NCBI GenBank assembly: GCA_009363875.1
Contig: CM018692.1
Location: forward strand, 94,454,137 to 94,518,136
Reading direction: 5' to 3'
Length of the DNA stretch: 64,000 nt
DNA from: Mikania micrantha
Lineage: Eukaryota > Streptophyta > Magnoliopsida > Asterales > Asteraceae
Positions 20,265 to 30,998 of this stretch are shown here, piece after piece (within the stretch, counting starts at the first letter, position 1; every line of letters begins with the position of its first letter). A program made the position numbers and the translations under genes. Under the pieces are notes generated by a model. That model was given only the letters and a program-made list of their open reading frames with translations. It ran no database searches and was not told where the DNA came from.

Positions 20265-23175
20265 AAACAATGTATCGCATTTCTAGCCACGTGGTAGAGA
20301 AAGACAAGAAAGCAATCAAGATTCAAGACGTACCAGTGGTGAAAGACTATACGGACGTGTTTCCAGATGATTTACCGGGACTGCCACGTGAGAAATCGGT
20401 GCAGTTTCGAATTGATATAATTCCGGGAGCGGTTCCTGTGGCTAAGTCTCCTTATAGACTTGCACCATCAGAAATGCCGGAACTGTCCATTCAACTACAA
20501 GAGCTACTCGACAAAGGATTCATTCGACCGAGTTTCTCACCGTGGGGAGCCCCGGTTCTCTTTGTCAAGAAGAAGGACAGATCTTTCAGAATGTGCATCG
20601 GTTACAGAGAGCTCAACAAACTCACCATCAAGAATCGGTACCCGTTACCGAGGATTGATGACATGTTTGATCAGTTACAGGGAGCAAAATACTTCTCAAA
20701 GATAGACCTGCGTTCAGGTTATCACCAGCTCCGGATTCAAGAGGAAGACATACCCAAAACGGCTTTTCGTACCCAATACGGTCACTATGAATTCATGGTG
20801 ATGCCATTCGGATTGACGAACGCACCTGCAGTGTTCATGGATTTAATGAACCGGGTGTGCAAGCCGTATCTAGATCAGTTTGTTATCGTCTTTATTGATG
20901 ATATATTGATCTACTCAAGAAGCGAGAAAGAACATGAACGAAACCTCAAGACAGTCTTGGAACTTCTAAAGGACGAACAACTTTATGCCAAATTCTCCAA
21001 GTGTGAATTTTGGTTAAGAGAAGTTCAGTTCTTGGGTCACGTGACTAATAGTAATGGTATTCACGTGGATCCTGCCAAGATAGAAGCAATCAAGAACTGG
21101 GATGTGCCCACAACACCGACAGAGATCAGGTCATTTCTGGGATTGGCGGGTTATTACAGGAGACTCATCTCGAATTTTTCTATGATAGCCTTGCCTCTCA
21201 CCAAACTCACACAGAAGAGTGAACCATTCGTGTGGACACAGAAACAAGAAGAGGCATTTCAAACGTTGGAACAAAGATTGTGCAATGCTCCAATCTTAAC
21301 ACTCCCAGAAGGCAATGATGACTTTCTAGTATATTGTGATGCTTCCTATCAGGGACTCGGTTGTGTTTTAATGCAACGAGACAAAGTCATTGCTTATGCC
21401 TCAAGACAGTTGATGATACCCGAGAAGAATTACAAAACACATGACTTAGAACTGGGAGCTATTGTCTTTGTTTTAAAGATTTGGAGACATTATCTGTACG
21501 GTACCAAATGCACTATCTTCACAGATCACAAGAGTTTACAGCACATATTTGATCAGAAGGAGCTTAACATGAGACAGAGACTTTGGGTTGAGCTCCTGAA
21601 CGATTATGATTGTGTGATCAAATACCATCCGGGCAAAGCGAATGTTGTTGAAGACGCTTTGATTCGGAAGGAAAGAGTCAAACCCTTGCGCGTACGAGCA
21701 ATGGGAATGACCGTGCAAACAAGTCTTAGAGATCAAATCATACAAGCACAACAAGAAGCAGTGGTAAGACACAATTTGAAACAAGAGCTCGATTGTGGAG
21801 CCGAAAAACATTTCAAGACAAAACAAGATGGAGTTATCTATTTTCAGGATCGAGTTTGGATCCCGGCAATTGATGAACTTCGAACACTCATACTTGACGA
21901 GGCACACAAGACACGATACTCTGTTCATCCTGGTGCTGATAAGATGTACCAAGACCTTAGGTCATTTTATTGGTGGCCGTGTATGAAGAAAGATATTGCT
22001 ACTTATGTTGGAAAATGCCTAACATGTGCCAAGCTCAAAGTTGAACACCAGAAACCGTCAGGTTTGCTGGAACAACCTGAGATACCACAATGGAAGTGGG
22101 AACAAATAGCTATGGATTTTATTACCAAGCTACCCCATACTTCCAGCGGACACGATTCGATTTGGGTCATCATTGACAGATTGACCAAGTCCGCACACTT
22201 CTTGCCAATCAGAGAAAAATACAAGATGGAAAAGCTAGCAAGACTCTATGTTGATGAAATAGTAGTGCGGCACGATGTGCCATTGTCTATTATTTCAGAC
22301 CGGGACAGTCGATTTACATAGCGGTTCGGGCAATCATTGCAACAATTTCTAGGGACAAGTGTCAACTTGAGCACCGCTTATCATCCACAAACGGATGGAC
22401 AAAGCGAGCGAACAATTCAAACCCTAGAGGATATGTTGAGAACATGCATCCTAGACTTTGGGGAAGTTGGGATAAACATTTATCACTCATTGAGTTCTCC
22501 TACAACAACAGCTACCACAGCAGCATTGGATGTGCACCGTTCGAAGCACTATATGGTAGAAAATGTTGGTCTCCAATTTGTTGGACCGAAGTGGGAGACA
22601 ACAAAATCACTGGGCCCGAACTTATTTAGGAAACTACTGATAAGATAGCCCAGATACAACAGAGACTACAAGCAACACATAGTCGCCAAAAGAGTTACGC
22701 AGACAAACGGCGAAAGCCTTTGGAATTCCAAGTGGGTGACCGAGTCATGTTAACAGTGTCCCCGTGGAAAGGCTTGGTTCGTTTTGGGGCTAAAGGAAAA
22801 CTATCTCCAAGGTATGTCGGACCGTTTGAGATAACTCAATGCATAGGTCCTGTGGCATACAGACTCAAACTCCCTGACGAGCTCAGTGGAGTACACGATG
22901 TATTTCATGTATCAAACCTCAAGCGATGTCTCGCTGATGAATCATTGATCATACCATTGGAAGATATACAAGTTGATGAACAATTACATTTCATTGCAGA
23001 ACCTGTAGAGATTATGGAGCGTGAAGTCAAAAGACTGAATCGAAGCCGTATCCTTATTGTAAAGGTTCAATGGAACTCCAAGCGTGGACCAGAATTTACC
23101 TAGGAGCACGAGGACAACATGAAGACAAAGTATGCCCACCTGTTTGAAGAAGTTGTGCCATACAATGATGCTTAA
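20237..23175 (+). pseudogene. Element A RT - RNase H - integrase - chromodomain
   Basis: RT carries MCIGYRELNKL, KIDLRSGYHQLRI and the catalytic FIDD (FVIVFIDDILIYSRS). RNase H carries YCDASYQGLGCVLMQ and TDHKSLQH. Integrase has the HHCC region (HPGADKMYQDL, CLTCAKLK), MDFITKLP, SDRDSRF and YHPQTDGQSERTIQTLEDML. A YVGPFEI module and a chromodomain-like tail follow (EIMEREVKRLNRSRILIVKV, WNSKRGPEFT), which direct insertion into heterochromatin in this clade. Stops at 22319, 22627 and 23101 and a frameshift near 22460 break it. The last stop replaces a chromodomain tryptophan codon. The frame ends at TAA 23173-23175, next to the polypurine tract. Confidence 0.92.
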
Positions 23176-23209
23176 ATTTCGTGACGAAATTTCTTTAACA
23201 AGGGGAGAC
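23174..23209 (+). other. Pre-tract palindrome and polypurine tract of element A
   Basis: The inverted repeat AAATTTCG-TGA-CGAAATTT (23174-23192) lies eight bases before the polypurine tract AAGGGGAGAC (23200-23209), which abuts the 3' LTR. Elements B and C have the same arrangement. In all three the arms are perfect, which suggests an RNA or DNA structure acting in plus-strand priming; that role is inference. Confidence 0.85.
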
Positions 23210-23993
23210 TGTGACATCCAGTACCTGATCGTCCGGCAAGCCCGTACGGTATATGTACTTTCACCTTTTACTGTGTGTAAATACGATATATGAATAGTGG
23301 TTGTGATAAGAGAATTCAAAATAAAAGAAACAGTTGTACGTATTTATGTGAAAACTTAAATACCGTAAGTACAACAACTCACGATAAACAATAGTTGTAT
23401 ATATTTAGGTGAAAACCTAAGTACAATTAATACAACGAATCAAGAAAAACAACAGTGTACAAGTAAACAACAAGAACATGTCGGTTGCGATCTGATATCC
23501 ATAGATGACACGAATCAGATAGCCGACAAATCAGTACGAAAACAATGTGAAAACAGGAAGTTAGTTGAGTCCGTCACTGAGGAAACACAATTCAAAACAC
23601 AATTTCAGTGTTATTTCAGAATAACGAACTGACAGTGTGTTGCGTGGGTGACGATTCACACAAACATATCTGTGAGTTTAACGTTCTGAAATGATGACTG
23701 AAAAGTAGAAAACAAGAATCAGAAAGTGAAGCCAACGTCGTGTTCGTTCGAGTGACGATTCGAACGAATACGCGTGAAGGTGACGCGTTCTGACGAAACG
23801 GAAACAAAACACGACTCGAACGATAATAAAATAAAGAAAATAAATATAAAACATTTATTAGGAATCACAACCTTTTAAAAGCTTCAAAAAATAAATTTCT
23901 TTTATTGAAATCCGTAAAACACGCGCGTAATAATCTGGAAACACAACGAAAACACGAACCGAGCAAACGAAATGAACCCGAATACCCGCGGGG

Positions 23994-24001
23994 TATATAA
24001 A
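23994..24001 (+). promoter_or_regulatory. Core promoter (TATA box) of element A LTR
   Basis: TATATAAA in a GC-rich setting (CCCGCGGGG before it), followed after about 30 bases by a CT-rich run (CACTCTCATTCTCTCTCTC) typical of plant transcription starts. The same arrangement is found in both LTRs of element C at the same distance (about 0.8 kb) from the LTR start. Conservation across two subfamilies supports function. Confidence 0.7.
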
Positions 24002-24365
24002 GCCTAAATGAGGCTTTTTGTTCATTTATCACTCTCATTCTCTCTCTCAAAACCCATTTTCCCGAACCTTTCTCTCTCTAGTTTTCATTTTAAAATCATC
24101 ATATCTAGCTCAATCCTTGACGAAAATGGGTATTCTTGGTGTCTACACGTAGCTACAATCATCCTCTACAAGGAAGTACAACAGATCTGAGAAGTTATCC
24201 AGCCAAAAACGAGGTAATGAGCCATGAAAGTTATGGAAAATAGGGTTTTCTCAACCCTTGATCGACCCACAACCCTAACCGGTTACCAACCATTCCATTC
24301 GACCCCTACACCTTCAAGGACCCATCAGTGCTTAACACTAACCTGGGAAAAAGTGGGAATAGCTT

Positions 24366-24800
24366 AGGTTCGATGGGATGATGATGAACAATAATCAAAG
24401 TGCAGGGTTCGTGGGTTAGAAGGTGACCGAACCTGCTAACTGGCCGAACCTTCATCTATCACGAACCAGGAGGGGGAGAAACGAACCTGAGTGAGACACA
24501 CCCTACTGCCACGAACCCACTTGACCTAACCCCTGCTCTACCGAACCTCCTGGCCGGCGAACCTTGAGGTTGCCGAACCTGCTACCACCACCAAACCTAA
24601 TAGTGGCGAACCAAGGTGTTGGCTGAACCCTAGGGCAATGAAACTTTCAGTGAACCTAGATCTCTAGCGGTACCTTTAGATGACCACGAACCTAGGGGAG
24701 CTGCAAACCTCCATTGGAACGAACCCTGAGGTTCGCCAAACCCATGGCGGAGCCGAACCTCAGTCAAATGAGCCATAAGGTTTGCTGAAATTGGAGTGGG
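24366..24800 (+). repeat. CGAACCT array in element A LTR
   Basis: About twenty degenerate copies of CGAACC(T/C) and a few AGGTTCG lie between the TATA box and the GGCCCA motifs. In the sense of the element most read CGAACCT, the reverse complement of the copia A heptamer. The window starts just after the same region in the 5' LTR, so only the 3' copy is visible. Confidence 0.85.
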
Positions 24801-27517
24801 TTCACCATTTCTCTCGATCACCCTCTATCTAACCGGACAACATGCACATCCCTCCTCATAGCATTTGGCCCAAACTAGCAGGCCCAAACGACAGCTTTGG
24901 CTCACCTTTTAATTGGTTCATCCACATAACACCTACAGCCCATTTCATTCGGCCCATGTGATTAATCCAGTCCATTTAAAGTTCGGCCCAATTGATTCAA
25001 GATGCAAATTAACATATGAAATCAAATGTTAAATGATAACATGCAAGTAATTATATACCGATTATAATTTTACTACAAAAGGTGGTAGATGGAATTGAAT
25101 TACAAGGATTATTAACACAAAACCCAAAGGTATATTTATTAATTAAAATGATTTTCTGGACTACACTTTATGACAAAGTTCACATAGGGTACAACATGAG
25201 ATCGAAAACAAAGTATATTAACTTTACTTAAATGGAATAAGTGCTAGTAATATCTCTAACAAGCAAATCAGCCCGAATAAAGACCGAGACTCACAAGTGT
25301 TAGCCAACTCTAGGGCTAACACATACACGTACATAAATCACTACAATTTATACTTATAAATTACAACAACATGAAATCAATACAGGATCGTGAATACACA
25401 ACAAGTACAATCAAGAGCGCGTGCACTTCTTGTTTAAGCTAAGTCAACCACAACTACTACAAGGTGAGTTCATACACCCCTTTTCTAATCTTAACTGACT
25501 GTAAACTCTCGGGGCTGAGAAACATGCTTAACTTTTATTTATTTAAAAGTTTTAGTTTAACATACTGCTTATACTTTGACTTAGATAATATTGCTTGACT
25601 TATGATTGTTTATCATTGTATGCATGCTTGTATGATCATGATATGACTGGAACAAATAAGATGAATATGATAATATAATTTCATAAATCATCAACACAAT
25701 AGAATAACTTAGTTGTAAGATTCTATCTTTTAGCGCTTAGTTATTCTTACAAGAACAAACATTTTGATAATCACAGGTGAACATGATGACAACAACAAAA
25801 AAACATATGAATGATATGAAGATAATATATCTTCATAATATCATTCAACACCAGAGTTAATGAAGTGTAATAAGACAAGTGATTATAACACTTAACTTAC
25901 AACTCGACACATATAACAAGATAACATGAAACAAGTATCATCCGCCACTTGAGTCGACTGAGTGTAGTAAGACTAGTTCTTACCACATCTTAGTTACAAC
26001 AGGGTGACTATATGGAACAACAAGGAATGATAATCATGATAAGGTAATTTCATGATAACAACATCATTCATACAACAATTAACATAATGTAATATGACAA
26101 GTTCTTATTTACCTTTGTTAACAACAACGAGAACATACAACAATGGGAACAAACAACATTGGTGAACACAATACAATTGATTACTATTGAACTGTCTGCA
26201 TTATATCATTTCAATCATGTGCCATGTATTCAAGTTGCTCATTGTAAGTCCCTTTCATAAATCGCTGACCAGTTAGTTTGACGTGACTAAACCGACGATA
26301 GCATAGTGGTACCATAGGATTGATAAACCTCTAGCTTGTAGGGCTAGTATGTTGATTGTATTGATCATTGGCCGGTAACGTATGACCGGTGACAGGGAGA
26401 CGAACAGTCAGGGTCTAGTAAGCGACACATGGTGATATTAATCTGCAGTGATAAGTAATTAATCCATCGTTTCTTGTTGACTAGTAGACTGAGGAATTTA
26501 TTTTTCTCTCATGTCATATTACTAGTAATAGTTTCGATGAGGCCTACGGTAATACAAGGTGGTAGAGATAAATCAGATGCATTGTAATCTGATTACGTGA
26601 GGATTGCCATGGATTCCTTTTAGGCTCTATGCACTTCAAGTTGAGAACAAAAATCAATTGGTTAACTAACACTCTTATTATTTAAAAGTGATCAACAGTT
26701 AACACCACAAGTAATAGAATAATAACAAGGAATAAATTAAATTAATCTAACTCCCTTAATACAATGAGGGTGTATCAATACTTCGGTTTGATAACTAAAC
26801 CCCTCTCGACATATGATTCAACAGGTGAATATCAAATGGAATGAACATGGGAAATTTTAATGGGTGTCTATAGTTGTACTACAAGTGGTGTTAAGTTCTA
26901 TTAGGTAAGTGGTGGGATGTTGGCTGGGGCTTGTTCCCCTACATATGCCCTATATATAAACATAACTAATAGGATGAGATACTACTTGTGATTATAACTA
27001 TGGAGAGGCCATTTGGTGAACGGGTGAATCAAACAACTTACAAGTAACATGTATGATATTGTTATGTATATGTGAACAATTCAAGGTTTTCAATTGTCAA
27101 ACTTATGAACTCACCAACCCAGTGTTGACTTTGTATAAGTGCATGTTTTCTCAGGTGACGAACATGTTTAGTCGCCAGTATTCAAGAATATAGCTAGTGG
27201 ACTTTTAGAAGACCTAGCTACATTTTGTGTAATCATACTTTTGGAATGACAAAACAATGAATCATCTTTTGTGAATCTTGTACAGTTACAAGATATAAGC
27301 TCATTGATTCTTTTGATTAGATTTACTTAGTTAAATTATGAGGAAACAATGTAATTTAACTTTGTAATTCTATTTCATTATCATGTTAGCATTTCTCATT
27401 TATTTATCATGTGCTATGTAAACAATCTGATCATTTCGATTATCAAACGATATCGCGCCCCGAGAACTTTCCGCCCGACGGGAAAGTCGATCCAGCCCGC
27501 CGGCTCGGGGTGTGACA

Positions 27518-27967
27518 ATTGGTCTTTGGGTTTTGGTAACCCAGTGGTTTTGGGTTCCGGTAACCCGGTTATTGGTTTGAAACTTTTGCACAAACTTTGT
27601 TTGTTTTATGATTATGAATTCCCTTTATTATTATTTAAAGCGTGTCATGTAAATCTTATCCTAGTTGTGTTATCTTACTTTTTGTATGATTAAAACTTAG
27701 AACTCACCAGTGAAAACTGATCCCTTTGAGTATGCATATCAGGGAAAGATAAGGCTTCATGTAGCCATGGCAAGGGCAAGGTGTGATAGAAAGAATAGCA
27801 AGCTGATGAAAATTTTGGCATATGTATAATGATGTAAATTATATCATGCTAGCATCTTGTATTGGAACTTGTGTTATATTAATTAAAGTTTTGTTGCTTA
27901 TCTCTGTTGTACCATGTGTTCTGTTGTAATTCGGAATTTGTGATGGTTCCAGGAGACGGGCGTCACA
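27518..27967. repeat. LTR remnant interrupted by element A
   Basis: About 450 bp of noncoding DNA lying between the end of element A and the Athila-like remnant. It ends with ggagacgggcgtcaca; its reverse complement starts TGTGACGCCCG, an LTR-style terminus. It contains an actcaccag motif like those in the nearby LTRs. Element A probably inserted into this LTR, so the rest would lie outside the window. Orientation and family are unresolved. Confidence 0.5.
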
Positions 27968-29877
27968 AAATGCATACTCCAAATGGGAGGGCAAAACCTT
28001 AAGCTCTAAAGAGGGTGGTGACTCTACTGATGGTTTCTTACTCTCCTCTCTCAACTCATCAATCTCTAAAACCTCGGAAATCACAGAAACATTCTCCTCA
28101 ATCATCTCTACCTCCTCCTCACTACTCTTAACTACCAAATCAGCTCCACACACGTACTCAAGACACCTATCTACGTGTGACATGAATGAATTTATGAAGT
28201 AGACAGAATGGCATGGATCACTAAAATCATCTTGATCACCCGGATGTCTCATGGACTTCACGACCTCAAATGTGACAGTCTCATCACCCATTCTAAGAGT
28301 GAGCTTACCATCAAAAACATCAATGATTGCCTTAGCGGTCCGCAAGAAAGGACGACCAAGAATGATAGGAACAGTCTCATCGGCCTCCATGTCAAGAATC
28401 ACAAAATCAATGGGGAACGCGAATTTATCAACCTTCACTAGAAAGTTCTCCACAATTCCCCATGGACATTTGACCGTCCGGTCAGTGAGAGAAAGTGTCA
28501 TGCGCGTCAAAATTAGATCACTAAGGGCTAGCTTCTCATATAAAGAATAGGGCATCAAATTGATGCTAGCACCTGAATCCGCCAACGCGTGTCTCTTAGT
28601 GTCACTACCAAACAGACATGGGATTGTAAAAATACCAGGATCTGTCTATTTCTCCGGTAGCTTGTTCAGAATCACCGCAGAACACCCTCCACTCAATGGA
28701 ACATTAGAAAGTTCCCCTAAACGACCCTTCCGCTTTAACAAATTCTTCAAGAATTTGGCATACTTAGGCACATGCTGAAGGGCCTCAATAAAAGGAAGAT
28801 TGATCTTCAACTGTTTGAACATGTCAAGAAAATGACCATACTTCTTAGCATGCTTCTGATGAGCTAAGCGAGCAGGGTATGGAAGACGTGAGTGATCAAT
28901 CTTAGGGTCGTGCCTAACCTCAACCGGTCTCTTCTCAACTGGCTCCTCTATAGGAGACTCACTGTTCGGTGTTATACTTGCTGGGCATGGCCTCATGTGC
29001 ACCCTTCCAGGAGTCTCCATCTCCATCTCCTCATCCACCGGTTCCTCCTCAACCAACTCATCAACCGGTGGAACAACTCTCTCACCTCCCTTACCACTAC
29101 GAGTGGTAACTGCTTTGACATGAGCATTTGGATTAGGCTGAGTACTACCTGAAAACTGGCCTCAGGCCCTCTCATCCAAACTCTTAACAATGTCACCCAC
29201 GGATCTCGTGGGTGATCTCTGAAGATCAAGAAAATCAAATTTTTGGTTTTTCAAAAGGATCTCATGCTCAGCAAGAGTTTTCTGAGTAGTAGCATCCTTA
29301 GCAACCAACTAGGTCAACGACTCCTCTATCCTACCCGTGTTACCACCACCACCTCTACTACTACTGCTCCCTCCCGATGTGTGACTCAGATTACTACCAG
29401 ATGAGTGGCCCTGCCCCTGGTTATGAGTTAACCCAGATTGGAAACCAGGGGGATGACCGGAAAAACGCCAATTGAAGTTTGGGTGGTTTCTCCAATTTTG
29501 GTTATAGGATATATTGAAAGGATTAGTGTTACCCCGACCTTGACCTCCCAAATAATCAACCTACTCTTGATTAACCACTAAACGCTCAAATGTAGCATGA
29601 CCACCCCTACAAATCTCTCACCTATCCACCTTCATCTTCAACTCCTTCACATCTCTCGACAAGGCTTCGAGAGCAGCTGCCACACTAGTATCCACATTGA
29701 CGTGGTGAACTCCCTTCACTAAGGAGGAGGAACTAGTAATAGGAGTGGAGTTCCTATTAGTGACATGCCCCGAATGACATCTTTCATATGTACGGCAATG
29801 ATTCGGGCAATTTTTTTGATCTCATCATCATTGCTGCTTGTTGAACCCTTGTCGTTGGTGTAACGTCGAGGAGGCAT
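27968..29877 (-). pseudogene. Athila-like gypsy gag-protease remnant
   Basis: Read on the minus strand from ATG 29877 (MPPRRYTNDKGS). Gag segments typical of Athila-type elements appear (NPFNISYNQNWRNHPNFNW near 29500; RLPYPARLAHQKHAKKYGHFL, INLPFIEALQHVPKYAKFLK near 28900-28770). The protease follows with ADSGASINLMPYSLYEKL (near 28580), VKCPWGIVENFLVKV and VPIILGRPFLRTA. Coding stops near 27968, where LTR-like DNA begins, so RT, RNase H and integrase are missing. The usual N-terminal gag domain also looks absent. Several stops and shifts are present. It is an internally deleted, non-autonomous relic from a different gypsy branch than A, B and C. Confidence 0.82.
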
Positions 29878-30998
29878 TCTACAAAGAGAAAGCCACAGGC
29901 GTGTCAGTTACAGGAAGTTATACAATTGAATTATAAGGTAATTTAGCAATATTTTCGCACTACTAATATTATCATTCAATTGTAAATAAATGAGCAAGTG
30001 CACATAAGAAATAAACTTATTAGTATACTTTTCATACGCTTGTATACCATGATCTTATGTACAAGTTCCATGAAATACCCCACCAAACCTACACACTGAC
30101 ACTTTCGCGATATGCTGAAGAGAGCTTATGCATAGGGCATACATAGAGTCAAACTCAGCCGCCAGCCCACCACTTCTTCGACATACCACAATCATGCCCT
30201 TGTTAGCATTCGAAGCTATAATTGTACTATTGAATAAGATTGTTCAAAGGATAATGATCCACTGATTTTGATCAACTGAATCATGATTTGATTAAGACTA
30301 AACTTATGTTGGCATGTAATTATGTTGGCATTTAATAGCAGTGTCAACTTGACTAACTAGATTGGTATGTATGTATGAGCATGTTCTCACATAAAGGATT
30401 GCACAATATGTTCACTCACCATGTTCTCACACAATGTTCACCTACCATGTTCACACAAAACTGTTCAAACCTATGATTGATACACCTATGATTAGTTCAC
30501 ACATTGTTCATTATGTTCTTTGTTCACTTGACTTTTTGAATATGTTCAATTGTACTTGTTCAATGTTCTAATGATTCTTGAATACGCCGGAACCTCACTT
30601 CAAATAGTCACGCTGAATTCCCCATGTCATACTGAAATTAGTTTCTATATAGGGCATACGTAGGATCAAGCCCAGCCGTCAGCCCGTCACCCCTTCAGTA
30701 TATCAGGGCGAGGCCTCCGTTCTTATTTGAAGCTAAATCCCATCCCACTATTGTTCATGATTTGTTCACAACTATTCAGAATTTTTCTATGGTCTATGAT
30801 TAAGAAATTTATAGTTTTTGTTAACTTGCAACCAAAACCTCTAATTTTCTTGTTCTTGTTCACTGGAATGTAAATTCCTGTGCCACGTGCGGAATCCACG
30901 GCTCGGTGATGACTGATCGAGTGATCAGTTCATTCAATGCACAAGATTAATGATGAACAACCACAATGAAGTAATAGGTTTAATATGATTAAAGTAAT
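29878..30998 (-). repeat. Degenerate gypsy LTR remnant with two copies of a conserved LTR block
   Basis: No coding sequence. Two related blocks, at about 30128-30240 and 30645-30770, share TAGGGCATAC, CAGCC(G)(C/T)CAGCCC and a (T)CGAAGCTA/TTGAAGCTA segment. They match the TATATAGGGCATATG...AAGCCCCAGCC block in LTRs of A, C and the right-edge LTR. This suggests an old chromovirus LTR in minus orientation. Element B inserted at its right side and the remainder probably continues at 41529-41884. The exact ends are not resolved. Confidence 0.5.

Larger units (their letters stand above)
1..27517 (+). mobile_element. Ty3/gypsy chromovirus (Tekay/Del-like), element A, 5' end outside window
   Basis: A long-LTR gypsy element on the plus strand. 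The window opens inside its 5' LTR (through 4552). A primer binding site, gag, protease, RT, RNase H, integrase and chromodomain follow in that order. The 3' LTR (23210-27517) matches the 5' LTR from its first base in the window. Two later insertions interrupt it: plastid DNA in the 5' LTR and a complete copia element in gag. The two LTR copies differ at scattered sites (denser in the first 150 bases), so the insertion is much older than element B. The coding frames carry several frameshifts and stops, so it is not autonomous. The clade call rests on the C-terminal chromodomain-like segment and long LTRs. Confidence 0.93.
23210..27517 (+). repeat. 3' LTR of element A (4.3 kb)
   Basis: Runs from TGTGACATCC to the terminal tgtgaca at 27511-27517. 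In order: about 0.8 kb of U3; a TATATAAA box (23994-24001) followed by a CT-rich start-site region; a conserved AGGTAATGAG donor-like site near 24211; a CGAACCT array (24366-24800); GGCCCA motifs (24866-24992); AAGGTGAGTTCATACACC (25461-25478); and the GGGG/CCCC hairpin block with TATATATAA (26925-26959). If the first TATA is the promoter, about 3.5 kb of LTR is transcribed as leader. Confidence 0.93.

Noticed and set aside
28892..29152. Plus-strand frames over the Athila-like remnant
   Set aside because: Shadow frames of the minus-strand gag, with no recognisable motifs.
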